Below, in pieces: positions 10,890 to 23,376 of a stretch of 64,000 bases of DNA. A model generated the notes under the pieces. That model was given only the letters and a program-made list of their open reading frames with translations. It was not told the origin of the DNA and made no database searches. Origin of the DNA: Piliocolobus tephrosceles (lineage: Eukaryota; Chordata; Mammalia; Primates; Cercopithecidae). Each line of letters starts with the position of its first letter. Within the stretch, counting starts at the first letter, position 1. The stretch lies in contig NC_045443.1 in assembly GCF_002776525.5 (NCBI RefSeq), forward strand, positions 37,578,148 to 37,642,147, in the 5' to 3' direction. A program made the translations under genes and the position numbers.

Positions 10890-11256
10890 AGATACGGTTT
10901 GGTCCTGTGTCCCTACCTAAATCTCACCTTGAATCGTAATCCCTTTTATCACCACGTGTCAACGGTGGGACCCGGTGGAGGTAATTGGATCATGGGGGTG
11001 CTTTCCCTCATGCTGTTCTCTTGACAGTGACTTCTCATGACATCTGATGGTTTTATAAGTGTCTGGCATTTCTTCTGCTTGCTATCATTCCATCCTGCCA
11101 CCCTATGAAGAAGGTGCCTGCTTCTCCCTTGCCTTCTGCCATGATTGTAAGTTTCCTGAAGCCTGCCCAGCAATGCAGGACTGTGAGTCAATTAAAATGT
11201 TTTCTTTTATAAATTACCCAGTCTTGGTTATTTCTTCATAGTAGTGTGAGAATACA
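10890..11256 (+). mobile_element. MaLR solo LTR (MST/MLT1-like)
   Basis: The LTR starts GATACGGTTTGGTCCTGTGT, continues through CCACGTGTCAACGG, GGACCCGGTGGAGG in slightly altered form, and TAATTGGATCATGGGGGTG. It ends ATAAATTACCCAGTCTTGG, then GTGTGAGAATACAG. This matches the MST/THE1/MLT1A class LTR end to end at about 367 bp, with no internal sequence beside it, so it is a solo LTR. The frames at 10949-11191 (-) and 11059-11241 (+) are translations of this LTR. Confidence 0.88.
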
Positions 11257-13166
11257 GAAGGTAAGGAAGATACATTTGAAATAATGAATAATACAAGTTA
11301 GGAGGAAAAAATGCTCTTTATCCTTATTAAAAAATAATATTCTCTACTGTTAAGCAATATTTGTGAAATTATCACATTAAAAAATCAGCAGGCTTCCCAA
11401 CCAACTGAAGTTTTCTAAATTTTGATAGAGAAGAAAAGTGACAGCTTAATCATTGAAACAAAAAGTTAGAAAGGTTAAAGACATAAAGCGTTTTCAACAT
11501 ATCTGGCAGTCATCTCCACATCAGATGAACACATCAGCCTTAACAACTAGAAAAATAGGAGTCAGCTAAGAACATTCTCAAAGAGCTGAGGAGAATCTCC
11601 CTGGAGAAAGCAAAGTGAAAACAACAGACTTACTAGAATTAATAACAGTTAATCAGTGTTCTGTGTTAGGTTGAGCATGAGCAGGAATCCATAACAGGAG
11701 AGAATTCAAGTAGGTTAGGGCATAGGTAGGATTGTGGAGATAAGAAAACTTTCCCACATAAGAATAAATGAGTTTGGACACAAAGTCAGAGCATAATGTG
11801 GGTAACATCAGGTCAAACTAGAATTTATTTTTTTTCTTTTAGATAGATTTGACAAGCTAGGAAGGCAAAATCCTGGAAGAGACAAGTAGCGCAGATTTTT
11901 AGAGGTAAGATTAATAATAACAAATACCCTTAGCCAAAGTTTTGAAATTAAAAGTGAACCATTTATTCAGCAGCAAGCAGCTCAGTTCTAGATGGTCAAC
12001 TCCATCACAGTAAACGATAATTCAAAATTTAAAAATCAGATCATCTGACATAGTGATAATATACATTGATTGATTTATCCATGCACTCGGCAAGTATTAT
12101 CTGGTAACCTCTATGTGCGTATCACAGTGATAAACACCAGGCCTCTGATAAATGAAAGTCAAATGAAACAAATATGTTATTTGCTGTAGTGGAAATTGCA
12201 TTATAGTGGAAGAGTTAGGTATTAAATAAATAATTATAAAATTGGGTTGTATAGTTTTGATCAGAGCAATAGAGATGAGGTAGAATTCTGTGATCATAAA
12301 TTGAAGAAGGAAGTTTCCTAGTTTGCAAAGTAGTAAAGAAGATAGAGCCTCAAATATGAGACTGTTAGCCAAGTAAACATTTGGAGAAACAGCACTCCTG
12401 ACAGGGAGTGTAAGTTTCATAAGTTGGAAAAGAATAGGGAGATTGCCAGTGTGGCTGGAATGTGGTGAAAGGGGGGAAAGAGAACAAGATGAGGCTAGAA
12501 GGTTGGTTAGGGGCCAACAGGATGTTTTATGTTATGTTGAAGATTTAAAATAGTAATCATAGTGGGAAAACACATTTTGAGTCCAGTTGGTATGATGACA
12601 TCCACATTTTTAAAAGACACTTTGAGGTGTTCTGAAACAGTATTTGGTGTGAATTAGCAAGCAGGAGTGTGAATACAGGGAGATCATTTATAAGACTATT
12701 TCAGGAGTCTAAGCAAGAGATAGATTATGAGGGCTCGAACTTGGTTATTGATAATGAAGACTAAAAAAATAAAAGAAAAGTAGATGGAAGATGGATACGG
12801 TATATAATTAGGGGATAGAAAAAGGCATTGGAGCTGTGGCATCAAACATGAGCAGATGGTGTAGGATGGTGCCATTTACTAGAAAAGGAAGAACTGAAGG
12901 AAGACCAGATTTTGGGAAAATATTGAGAGTTCAGTTATCTCAGAATGAAATAACCAAGTAGAAATATTAAGTGGATGTGTCTACAGTTAGGAAAAGATAT
13001 CTTGGCTGGAGACAGAGTTTGAGTTCATCAGTATACACATGTTCTATAAAAGATGACATCTGTAAAAGGAAGACAGAAGGAAATCCAAGTTTAGAAAAAG
13101 AAAGCTGAGTTGTGTATTGCCTGAATTTGAGATGTTTGTATGATACCCAAGTGTAAATATTAAGTA

Positions 13167-14429
13167 TGAAGTAACTTCAGTATGGTCATGAAAAATGGAC
13201 TTAAAGGTAGAAAAAATATAACCTTTATTTCTCAACATGAGCTCATCAGTGACAAGACACTTTTGTAAGCAATGGTACCAGCCATTTAGTCCATCTCTAA
13301 AGAACTGAGTCCTGGAATTCAATCGTGCCAATGCATGATTTTTACATTATTAACTGAAAAAAAATGGGTGTCCTTTACAGACTTTTTAAGATTAGGGAAC
13401 AAAAATAAGTCAGAAGGAACCGAATCAGGACCATAAGGTGTATGTCTGATGATTTCCCATCAAAACCCTCCCCAAATTATTCTTGGTTGATGAGAAGCGT
13501 GAGCAAAAAAAGCACTGGCATGGTGAAAGACTCTATGGTGAAGCTTTCCCAGACACTTTTCTGCTAAAGCTTTGGCTTTAGCAGGAAACACTTTCATAAA
13601 AAGCAGATATTATCATTCTTGGCACTCCTGAAAGTCAGTAAGCAAAATGCCTTGATCATGCCAAAAACTGTTGCCATGAACTTTGCTCTTGGCCAGTCTG
13701 CTTTTGCTTCGACTGCACCACTTCCACCTTGCCTTGATTATCTTTGTCTTTGTCCTCAGAATTTTACTGGTAAAGCCATGTTTCAAATCCTGTCAAAATT
13801 CTTTGAAGAAATGCTTTAGAGTCTTGATCCCACTTGTTTAAAATTTCCATTGAAAGCTCTGCTGTGATCTGCAGCTGATCTGGGTGCAATGGTTTGGGCA
13901 CCTGAGTGGAAATTTTGCTCAACTTTAATTTTTCAGTCAGAATTGTGTAAGCTGAACCAATTGATATATCTATTGTGTTGGCTACTGTTTCTTCTGTTAA
14001 TTGTAGATCTCTTCAATTGGAGCATAAACAAGATGAATGTCTTCCTCACAAACTGATGTGGATGGTGTGTCACTGCAGGCTTCATCTTCAACATTGTCCT
14101 CTCCCTTCTTAAAATGAGTCATTCATTTGTAAACTGCTTATTTGTGGGGAGACACTGTCCCCATAAACTTTCTGAAGAGCATTAATGATTTCACCATTCT
14201 TCCACCCAAGCTTTACCATGAGTTTAATGTTTAATTTTGCTTTAATTTCAGCAGAAGTCAAGTTGCTCTGATAGGGTCTCTTTTCAAACTGATATTTTAT
14301 CCTTCTTAGTGTCTCAAACTAGATCCTGTTTAGACATGTTTTAACAAGCTAGTACAACTTTATTTTGATGCAAAAAAATAGAAACCAATGCTTAGATTTT
14401 CACAATATGCGTTTTTGAAGACCCACTTG
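13167..14429 (-). mobile_element. Tc1/mariner DNA transposon, full length, decayed
   Basis: The element is about 1,263 bp, normal for a mariner, and lies on the minus strand. Its ends are imperfect inverted repeats: minus-strand 'GTGGGTCTTCAAAAACGC' against plus-strand 'AAGTAACTTCAGTATGGTC', both leading into a GAAAA-rich block. It is flanked by TA at 13165-13166 and 14430-14431, the canonical target duplication. It sits inside a recognisable older repeat, so both junctions can be checked. I do not assign a named subfamily. Confidence 0.85.
13215..14338 (-). pseudogene. Mariner transposase pseudogene
   Basis: A minus-strand coding remnant starts at an ATG near 14338 (MSKQDLV) and ends with a decayed 'RWxKC'-type tail (DGLNGWYHCLQKC, about 13245-13290). 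Near the N-terminus a frame encodes GWKNGEIINALQKVYGDS, and nearby NVEDEACSDTPST parallels the 'ESLEDDPRSGRPS' motif of mariner transposases. Near the C-terminus, WEIIRHTPYGPDSVPSDLF corresponds to the conserved 'H-P-P-Y-S-P-D-L-A-P-S-D' block of the catalytic domain. The second catalytic Asp region (family 'HHDNAPAH') reads HHASAFFAH here, so the acid is lost. Numerous stops and frameshifts separate these blocks. No function is possible. Confidence 0.85.
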
Positions 14430-14534
14430 TATATAATTTGGCTAAGGGTCTGAATTTCAGAAAAGAAATTTTGGCTAGACATATAAGTTTGAACTTATTA
14501 TATATGATCTTTCAAGTTATAAGAGTAGATGAGA

Positions 14535-14660
14535 ATATCTAGAGAAAGAACATGAAGGAGAAGAGGAGAGGGGAAGAGGGAAGAGGAGAGAAATGATAAG
14601 AAGGATACAGGAAGGGAGGAGAGGAGAAGGAAGGGGAAGGAGAAGATAGGGGAGATAACT
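14535..14660. repeat. GA-rich purine tract
   Basis: About 125 bp of almost pure purine on the plus strand (AGGAGAAGAGGAGAGGGGAA and similar). It is low-complexity rather than a perfect microsatellite. Confidence 0.9.
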
Positions 14661-15544
14661 TTTGGACCACAGATCTTTGAGGGGAGATAAAGTGCATCTG
14701 CTTTAAGGGCATTAAGCTGATCTTAATACCTGATCACTTACAAGATAACAAGCTATGATTTACTTAAAATTACCTACCAAAAGTTACTGCATGGTGGAGG
14801 TAAAGGAGGTATGGTTGAGTGTGCTCACTAGGCTAATTTATATAGTTCGAAACTTTACTGCAGCTAATTGCTCTAGAGAGTACTGAACGTGGTAATGTGA
14901 CTCTCATTAAATGAATAAAATAACTCCAAGTGACTTGCACTTCAAGACTTTGTTCTGAAAGTTACGTAGAACAAAAGACAGATCAGGTAAAAGCAGTGAT
15001 TATGTTGTGGGCTTTGATATTTCCATCTATTCCTTTGAATATAACAGTAATAACATTGAAGTAGGAAAGGTGTAACATTTATAAATGTTAATAAAATTCA
15101 AAACAAATGTTGACAAGATATGTGTACATAAACAGTTCACAAGCCACCTGCCATTTTACGAATGCTAGTCATTTCCTTTAATAATTCCATAAAATTTTAT
15201 TTCGGGCACTATTGCCATTTCGCAGTTGTCATTTTGAAAACCCCTCAAGAGACTGTATATTTGAAAATAAGGTGGGAAAGCAGTTTAATATTCCACTGGT
15301 ACAAGAGCAGATGGTTGCCTGACCCTGTATTAGATTGAGGGATTGTAGTCACATGCCTCTGTTAATAACAGGATGGGATTGATGGATAGAGGGGAGGGTA
15401 AGATTTAAGATGCATCAAGAGAGCAGAGCTTAGGATAGGAAAGGCAAATTTTGATGGATTCTGGTTATAGGGTCTTCAGAATTTTATCTCAGGGTAACTG
15501 GAGCACAGTGGACTGGCCATATATATATATATATATATTTACTA
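14661..15544. other. Unique non-coding sequence
   Basis: No gene, exon or clear repeat is recognised, apart from a (TA)n run at 15518-15538. Confidence 0.45.
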
Positions 15545-15907
15545 TTTTAAGAGTTCTTTATTATTATTTTTAATGTATAGGCCAAATTTCTCTCCAGCAT
15601 CACATTCCATTGGCCCAAAGAAATAATTTTAATATTTCTTGTAAATCAGGTGCATTGGAAATGCATTATCTCAGTCTTTTTCTTTTAATCTGAAAAATGT
15701 CTTTATTTTGCCTGTATTTTTGAAAGATTTTCACTGTGTATCAGATTATGGATTGACAGGTTGTTTTTATTGTTGCTGTTGTTTGCTTCTGCAAAGATAT
15801 CACTGCAGTGTCTTCTGGTATACACAGTTACTGATAAAAAAGTCTGACTTTTTAATGTTTATTCCTTGGTGCACAATACATTTTTCCATATTCTCACTGC
15901 CTTTAAT

Positions 15908-15909
<2 letters not shown>

Positions 15910-15945
<36 letters not shown>

Positions 15946-16234
15946 AGACGTAGTCTTGCTCTGTCGCCCTCTGTCACCCGGGCAGGAGTGCAGTAGCTGG
16001 ATCTCAGCTCACTGCAAGCTCCGCCTCCTGGGTTTACGCCATTCTCCTGCCTCAGCCTCCGGAGTAGCTGGGACTACAGGCGCCTGCCACCTCGCCCGGC
16101 TAGTTTTTTGTATTTTTAGTAGAGACGGGGTTTCACCGTGTTAGCCAGGATGGTCTCGATCTCCTGACCTTGTGATCCGCCCGTCTCAGCCTCCCAAAGT
16201 GCTGAGATTACAGGCTTGAGCCACCGCGCCCGGC
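15910..16234 (-). mobile_element. AluY, full length, antisense
   Basis: It starts with a T run of about 35 (the antisense poly(A) tail), then GAGACGTAGTCTTGCTCTGT, and ends GAGCCACCGCGCCCGGC. A short extra 'TCGCCCTCTG' beside 'TCACCCGGGC' is a small duplication near the right-arm end. The TSD TTAATGT occurs at 15903-15909 and 16235-16241. The copy is young by divergence, with Old World monkey-type diagnostics. It lies inside the ancient L1-like element. Confidence 0.93.
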
Positions 16235-16635
16235 TTAATGTATTTTTAATTTTTATTTTCATCAGTGTGAATATGATATATCTATGTGTTGTATTTGTTT
16301 ATTCTGGTATTTATAATATTTGAGATTCTCTGAGCTTCTTGGATATGTGGTTTATTGTATTTTCTTCTTTCTGGAACATTTTCAACAGTTATCATCTCAA
16401 ATATTTCTTCTACCCCCTTTTCCCTCTTTTCTTCTGGACTTTTAAATGACTGATATTTACCATCTGATACTGTTCCAGAGTCCTTGGAAGCTCTGTGCTA
16501 TGTTTTTCTCCCCACCATTTTTCCTTTTATGTGTCAATTTGGGTGATTTCTACTAGGCTATCCTTAAGTTCATTGAATATTTCCTGAGCTGTATCAAGTG
16601 TACTGGTCGGTCTATCAAAAAAAATCTTAATTTCT

Positions 16636-16944
16636 TTCTTTTTTTTTTTTTTTTTTTTTTTTTTGAGGCGGAGTCTTGCTCTGTCGCCGGGACTGGAGTG
16701 CAGTGGCCAGATCTCAGCTCACTGCAAGCTCCGCCTCCCGGGTTTACGCCATTCTCCTGCCTCAGCCTCCCGAGTAGATGGGACTACAGGCGCCCGCCAC
16801 CTCGCCCAGCTAGTTTTTGTATTTTTAGTAGAGACGGGGTTTCACCGTGTTAGCCAGGATGGTCTCGATCTCCTGACCTCGTGATCCACCCGTCTCGGCC
16901 TCCCAAAGTGCTGGGATTACAGGCTTGAGCCACCGCGCCCGGCC
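16636..16944 (-). mobile_element. AluY, full length, antisense
   Basis: This is a complete antisense Alu with a T run of about 25 and GAGGCGGAGTCTTGCTCTGT at its head, ending GCCACCGCGCCCGGCC. The 7-bp TSD AATTTCT is present at 16629-16635 and 16945-16951. It lies about 400 bp from, and in the same orientation as, the previous Alu, making the pair a potential substrate for Alu-Alu deletion. Confidence 0.93.
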
Positions 16945-18130
16945 AATTTCTAATATTATCTTCTTAAAAAAAAAGTCTAGTACTTCCATTTGACTCTTAC
17001 TTAAAGTTTCCATCTTTCTGCTTAAATTCTCACTGTGTTAAGGAAGGTTTCCCACTCTCCCCTTTATATCCTTTAGCATTTTAATTGCTGATATTTTAAA
17101 TTCTCTATCTGATAGTTTCAATATCTGAGCTATCTCTGAGTTTGGTTTAGTTGGTTACTTTGCTTTTGAAAATAGGTTGCTGTGTGTGTGCGTATGTGTG
17201 TGTATCTCATAAATTTGAATGCTAAACATTGTGTATGGAAGAGTAGAGGCTGAAGTCAATGGTATTTATATCTGAAAATGAACATGCCCCTTCTTTGGGG
17301 TTGTTAGTGTGTAGAAGGAGATCTGAATTTCTAGTTTTTTCTTACTCTGGCTATCTTCAATGGGACACAGGCTTCAGATTTCTCTAGCGTGGCCTGATGC
17401 TTAGACTGGGTTGGTTGCTGTTGCTTGCTTGTTTTCTTTCCTATTTTTTAAACCAATGTTGTAATCCGCTCCCAGCTGTAAGCTGACTCTATGTGCCCTT
17501 TGCACAGATGATATCTCTATATCTCTCTCCATGTTCTTGCCTGCACTTCAAAGGTAGAATGCTGTTGCTTGATACTCAGTGCTAGGTTATATTGGAGTGC
17601 AGGGATAACAAGGGTCAAGCTGGGCCTCTCTATTCGGCTCTAATCTCAGCCTTAAAGACTTCCTGTGTGCCTATGCTTCAAGAGTGTGGATTTTTCAGCA
17701 TTTCTGCCCCTCCTCCCCATGAAGGCCCAGCTACCCTGAATATGCAACTGGTTTTGGCAGAGAGTTTCCCGCCAATCCTTTAGCAATAAGAGATTTCAAC
17801 TTGCTATTTGATATTGCTGTAGAACCCTAGATCCAAGTCTTTCCCCAGAGAGAAGAGTGGCATTATTTGTTTGTTTGTTTTTACCCTTCCCCCAGCTGTA
17901 ATGTGTCTCTTTGCTCTGCGGTTATGAGACCTTACCCACCCGCTAATGTCATTAAGTGTTTCTTTTGTAAGAGAGGAGAGTCCAGGGAAGTGCACGGTAT
18001 CACAAGCCTATCCCTCCACAGTTCCCAATCATTTTCCACCCAAATGGGCCACCAGTGGGGGCTCTCTGGTCTCCTTCCCTAATGCCAATCTTCTTTATGA
18101 GCACTTGAAAAATATCCTTGGAGCTTGCAA

Positions 18131-21031
18131 ATGATTGAAGCTTTTCTTTTTGTCAGATGTCCCGAGCTATTTCAGATTGACATGGTAGCCCATATGGCCT
18201 CTGCAGATCTTTAAAATTTTAGCTAATTAAGTCTCAATCATACACATATTGTCCCTAGTGTGGCACTTCTTTCTCTCATACTCCACCACTAGTGAGACAG
18301 TTCATGTGCCCAAATTCCTTGGAGGAATTTGTCCCTTTTTGACTTCTGGGTTACATATTACCTTGTAGTCTGAGCTCTCTGACAAACAATAAAATGATTA
18401 TTTTATAGTTTATTCAGTTTTTTCATAGTTATGGTAGAAGCAATATTCTTTGCAGTTTTCTACATCCTAAATGAAGACAAGTTATAGGACTTTTTTGACT
18501 CTCAGTCATATTGATATAGAGCAGCCACACTATACCAAGCACAGGAAAGGTACAGAATAGTGATAATTCACACAAAATAATCACTGATTCTCTACCTGGA
18601 GAGGACTCTAAAGAATGGATACTTACATTGGGCTGGGATCGAGAAGTATAAAATCCCTGGAAATCAAATAACATATATTCCCTCCTCTATAACCCTTCAT
18701 TACTTTCGATTTCACCTCCTCACTTCTGACATATACTTGCAAGAAAAGGGGGCAGCCACATCATATTTTTAAAAGGCTCCCTCAATTATTTTTATACCCC
18801 TCCTCTTTTCATCCCCATCCCTACATGGTGAGTAGTTCTGTAGTCTGGAGAGTATGGACCAGAGACTCGATCACCAACAGAGCTAACATGGTAGATGTTT
18901 CCAAAGAGCTAGCATAAGGAGGGCTAAAGGTGTCTCCAACCTTGTCTAAAAGCTAGTGCTACCCTCTTCTTACATTTAAGATTTCTGCTGCACCAAAGGC
19001 CAAAGTCTCTCATTTTCAAGGACTCTGGAATAGTCCTGCAAGTGCTCTAAATGTAGAGGGATTAGAAGATCTTAGTTAAGACTAATACAGGTTAGGAGTG
19101 AACTTCGTAAGATCCTTCTCAGATCCTGTCAGAATCTCAAAATTATTGTCTGTTCCTATGTTTCTTCAAGTGGAATCTATAATTCTTACCCTACTTTGTT
19201 AAGCCGTTGTACTATTTAAATTACCGTTGTGTATTGTTAGGTAACTACCTTATTAACCTATTCAACCATAGGAAAAAAGCACATTTGGGTCTAATTTTAA
19301 ATATAATTACCTTTAACATGTTCTTTTATCTCTTAATATCTTTTAATATTATTGTCATCCAAGAGGGATGAGAATGTAAATCAGATGGTTCAAAGCATAT
19401 TTACAGCTAACTTGTATGCTTGTGATGAAGCAAATTTAATCACAATGATTTTCCAAATTCTTTGTTTACTTAGACAGTATAACTGCGTTTGATAGTTTCT
19501 TAATTTTCTTCCCCCAACTGTCAGTGGTAAAAGTACAGATCTTTTGGAATAAGCATTCCCTGGGTGTTCCTTTAGATTCATTTTTCAGTTGACCAAAGAG
19601 AAATTACTATAGCTCAACTTTTGCCTATCCATACTGGAATATTAGTTAAAATTTTGAGTTTACTCTGTTAAAATCAAAATATAAAAACACTATTTTTTGG
19701 AGTTAGGTTTAATTATCTTTAAATCTCTCAAGTCATTGAATTGTGAGCTGAGATGTGCTGGTAAATGTGTAACAACTGACTCTCCAGGGGAAAAGAGAAA
19801 ACCCTAATGTGTAGCATTTGCTGATTTGGGTCAAATAAATATTTCCACCATGGTTGATTCCAAGCTACCAACATGATGTCATCGAACATCATGTCATTGG
19901 GAAGAGGTACTCAATAGCACACTATTATACAGAATTTCCACCATACAGATAAAATAGCTGTAAATGATCTCTATAGCATTAATAATATTAAAATGTATAG
20001 GAATGATATATTTTGAGTATTTGGCATTTAAAAATATAATTTAAAGTTAATCATTTAATTATTAATGATGACTATGATTTTTTTTTAAACCAGCTTGCAA
20101 AATTCCTGAAATTAAGTTAGGCTCTTCCAAATTGTGATGGGATGGTGGGAACAAACGACTGGTTCTAAGTCTTTGAGGACAAGAACTTTTAAATTCCCAC
20201 CATCAGACTGGGTTTTGTCTATCCAGGTTTTGCCTATCACAGCCCACATCAGTGAATATTTATGAAAGAAAGAGCTCAAGTCAAGGTTAGCCAATAAACA
20301 AACAAACAGACAAACAAAAACCTAGGTATTATTCTTTGAATTCATACATTTGCATGGTCCAAGCTGGTTTTTCTTTTGTTTCCATTCCCTTGTTTTTCTT
20401 TGTGCATGCAATTTAGATTATTTTTCAAACATAATTATTACTGGGTCATATAGTGGTGACTCTAGTCAAGAATTTTGCATCTAACAATTTTGCACCAAGA
20501 AGGCAGTCTAGATCATGTGTTATTCACATAAATTAGGAATTTTATTACCTACTTTAAATCAATTATCTATTTCTAATTGAAATATTGTATATTTGTATAT
20601 AAAGTAACACTTTGTTCAGAAAGATCCCTACACCCATTCCCTAGAACTAAAATACTAGTTGTATTGTCAAGGTATTTTTATGACTTCCTTTTTAATTTCA
20701 TAGGACAGATGTCTCTGATGAAATCTTTTCCAGGAAATTATAGCTGCTAGTTTCAAGATAAAACTCCTTATGAAGAAGCAAAGTTAATTGATTACCTTAT
20801 GCAATCACTCCACAAAATGAATGTTTTACAAAATAACTTGCTGTTACATTAATATCCTTCTCTGGGGATTAGTTTGGGGCAGGAAATAAAATGTGTCCCA
20901 AAGTATGCATATCAAAAGGAACTTATACAAAATCATCTTATTAAATGAATCTACAAATTTTACAACTTGAACCTATAGTCAAATAAGAATGGAAAGAATA
21001 TATATATATATATATTTTCATATCATTTGTT
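18131..21031. other. Unique AT-rich non-coding sequence
   Basis: About 2.9 kb without a convincing gene or young repeat. The first few hundred bases may still belong to the 5' end of the ancient L1-like element. A small palindrome, ACATGATG/CATCATGT, is at about 19871-19894, and (TA)n is at 21000-21016. Reading frames of 60-80 codons have no motif. Confidence 0.4.
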
Positions 21032-21340
21032 GGCCGGGCATGGTGGCTCACCCCTGTAATCTCAGCACTTTGGGAAGCCAAGACAGGTGGATCATGAAGT
21101 CAGGAGTTCAAGATCATCCTGACCAGCATGGTGAAAACCTGTCTCTACTAAAAATATAAAATTATTCAGACGTGGTGGTGCACGCCTGTAATCCCTGCTA
21201 CTCTGGAGGCTGAGGCAGGAGAATCACTTGAACCTGGGAGGCAGAGGTTGCAGTGAGCCGAGATTGCACCACTGCACTCCAGCCTGGGCAACAGAGCGAG
21301 ACTCTGTCTCACAAAAAAAAAAAAAAAGAAAAGAAAAAGT
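21032..21340 (+). mobile_element. AluS, full length, sense
   Basis: It starts GGCCGGGCATGGTGGCTCAC and has GAGTTCAAGATCATCCTGAC and CACTTGAACCTGGGAGGCAG, ending in an A-rich tail with GAAAAG interruptions. Its CpG sites are largely decayed and it keeps AluS-type right-arm text, so it is older than the AluY copies. Confidence 0.92.
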
Positions 21341-22216
21341 CAAAACTGATTTGTAAATGGCTCTATATATTTGGAGAATTTTGAAACTCTACAGATTGTT
21401 TTACAATATTTGTATTTAATAAAAATCAGGTGACACTAATCTCTATTGTTAGTCGTCAAGATAGTGGCTATCTTTGGGGCTGGTAGAGGACGGATTAGTG
21501 TGCATTATTAGTGTGAACAATATATATTTGTATGCTGTAATCATGGTATGGTTATTTTAAAAAATATATGCAAAAGTCTTAAAATAAATCCTTTTTAATG
21601 ATAATGAGACTGAAAGTCCATAAATGAAGCCTGTATTTTAAATCAAGTATTGTAGCGAATTTTGTTTAGGGCATTTATTCATTCATGTATTCCTACAATA
21701 AACCCTTTTTTATTTTCTTCAGCTTTGTTGACAAATAAAAATTTTATGTATTCAAGGTGTGTATGAGTCACAAAGTGATGTTTTGGTATCTGCATACACA
21801 TTGCTAAATGATTTCCACAATAAAGTTAGTTAACATAGCCATCACCTCACATAGCTACCTTTTGTTATTTTTGTGCTGACAATACTTAAGATCTACTTTC
21901 TTAGAGAATTTCAGTGTATAATATGGCATTATTAACTATAGTCACCATGTTTTACATGAGGTCTCTAGAACTCTTTCATCTAGAACATCAACTGCCATGT
22001 TTGTACCCTTTGACCAACATCTCCCCATTTCCACCATGCCCTGACATCTAATACCTAACTTTCTATTCTGTTTTTATGAGATTGATTTTTTTTCCTTTAG
22101 ATTTCACATATAAGTGAGATTACATAGTATTTATCTTTCTGTGTGCGACACTTTGGTTAGCATAATGTTCTCCAGGCTCATCCTAGTTGTTGCAAATGAC
22201 AGGATTGCCTTCCTTT

Positions 22217-22541
22217 TAAAAATTGAGCTGGAATGGTGGCTCATGCCTGTAATTTCAGATCTTTGGGAGGCTAAGACTGGAGGATTGCTTGAGGGCAAGA
22301 GTTTGAAACCAGCCTGGGCAACATAGTGAGACCTCATGTCTACAAAATATAAATAAATAAATAAAGTAGCTAGGTATGGTGGTACATGACTGTAGTTCTA
22401 GCTACTCAGGAGGCTGAGACAGGAAGATCAGTTGACCCCAGAAGGTCAAGGTTACAATTAGCTACCATCATGTCACTGTACTCCAGTCTGGGTGACAGAA
22501 TGAAATCCTGTCTCTAAAAATAAATAACAAATAAAAATTGA
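22217..22541 (+). mobile_element. AluJ inserted in L1M, with 10-bp TSD
   Basis: A heavily diverged dimeric Alu in sense orientation (TGGTGGCTCATGCCTGTAAT, middle A-rich part AAATAAATAAATAAAG, right arm GGTGGTACATGACTGTAGTT). It is flanked by TAAAAATTGA at 22217-22226 and 22532-22541. Its age class fits insertion into an already old L1. Confidence 0.9.
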
Positions 22542-23345
22542 TTAATATTTAATTGCATATACATCAGATTTCTTTATCCGTTCATTCATCAATGGACACT
22601 TAGGTTGTGTTCATGACTTGGTTTTTGAGAATAATGCTGCAGTAAACATGGAAGTACAGATATATCTTCAAGATAGTGACTAAATTTTCTTTGGATATAC
22701 ACCCTGAAATGGGATTGCTTGATAATATGGTCATTCTGTTTTTAATTTTTTTAGTATCATCCATAATGTATTACATAATCTTTTACTGTTATTTTACAAA
22801 GACAACACAATATGCCTTTTGGAAACACTGAGGTGAGGATATTTGCATCTATGTTTATCAGAATTGGCCTGTAATTTTCTTTTCTTGTAGTGTGTTTATC
22901 TGGCTTTGGTACAAGGACAAAGCTGGTCTCATAAAATGAGTTTGAAAGTGTTTACTTCTCTATAATTTTTCAAACTGTTTGAGAAAGATTGGCATAAATT
23001 CTTTTCTAAATGTTTGAAAATTCTTTTCTAAAAGAATTCACCAGTAAAGTCATCCATTTCTGGGCTTTTTTTTAATAGAAGATTTTTGATAACTGATTAG
23101 ATTGCCTTACTTGTTATTGGTCTGTTTAGATTTTCTATTTCATAATTCAATCTTGATAGGTTGTATGCTTCTAGGAATTTATTGATTTCTTCCAGATTAT
23201 CCAATTTGCTCGCATATAATAGTTTATAGTACCCTCTTATAATCCTTTGTGTTTTGTGATATCACTTGTCATGTCCTTTTTCATTTCTCATTTTATGAGT
23301 CTTTTCTCCTCTTTCCTTCGTCTCACTAAAGGTTTGTTAACTTTA

Positions 23346-23376
<31 letters not shown>

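Larger units (their letters stand above)
11540..14570 (+). repeat. Ancient long interspersed sequence, copy B, interrupted by a mariner element
   Basis: This is the second diverged copy of the sequence at 7405-8980. A local re-duplication seems to be present: the segment equivalent to 8760-8970 appears at 12905-13045 and again at 13085-13165 plus 14430-14560. Removing 13167-14431 leaves AAGTGTAAATATTAAGTA joined to TATAATTTGG, which aligns with copy A near 8830-8860. Copy A therefore acts as a paralogous empty site. There is no coding capacity outside the transposon. Confidence 0.55.
15545..18130 (-). mobile_element. Ancient L1M/HAL1-like LINE, antisense, carrying two AluY copies
   Basis: Outside the two Alus, the text resembles the antisense of an old L1 ORF1 region: 'TTTCTTGTAAATCAGGTGCA', 'GAAAAATGTCTTTATTTTGC', 'GATTCTCTGAGCTTCTTGGA', 'TCATCTCAAATATTTCTTCT'. 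It then enters a 5'UTR-like, more GC-rich zone (17100-18100). The order, ORF1 followed by 5'UTR with little ORF2, suggests HAL1 or an L1M 5' half. Divergence is high and the outer limits are guesses. Confidence 0.6.

Noticed and set aside
12097..13331. Minus-strand frames of 95-107 codons near the mariner
   Set aside because: The 12097-12420 frame lies in old repeat sequence with no motif. The 13044-13331 frame is only the decayed 3' end of the mariner transposase plus flanking DNA.
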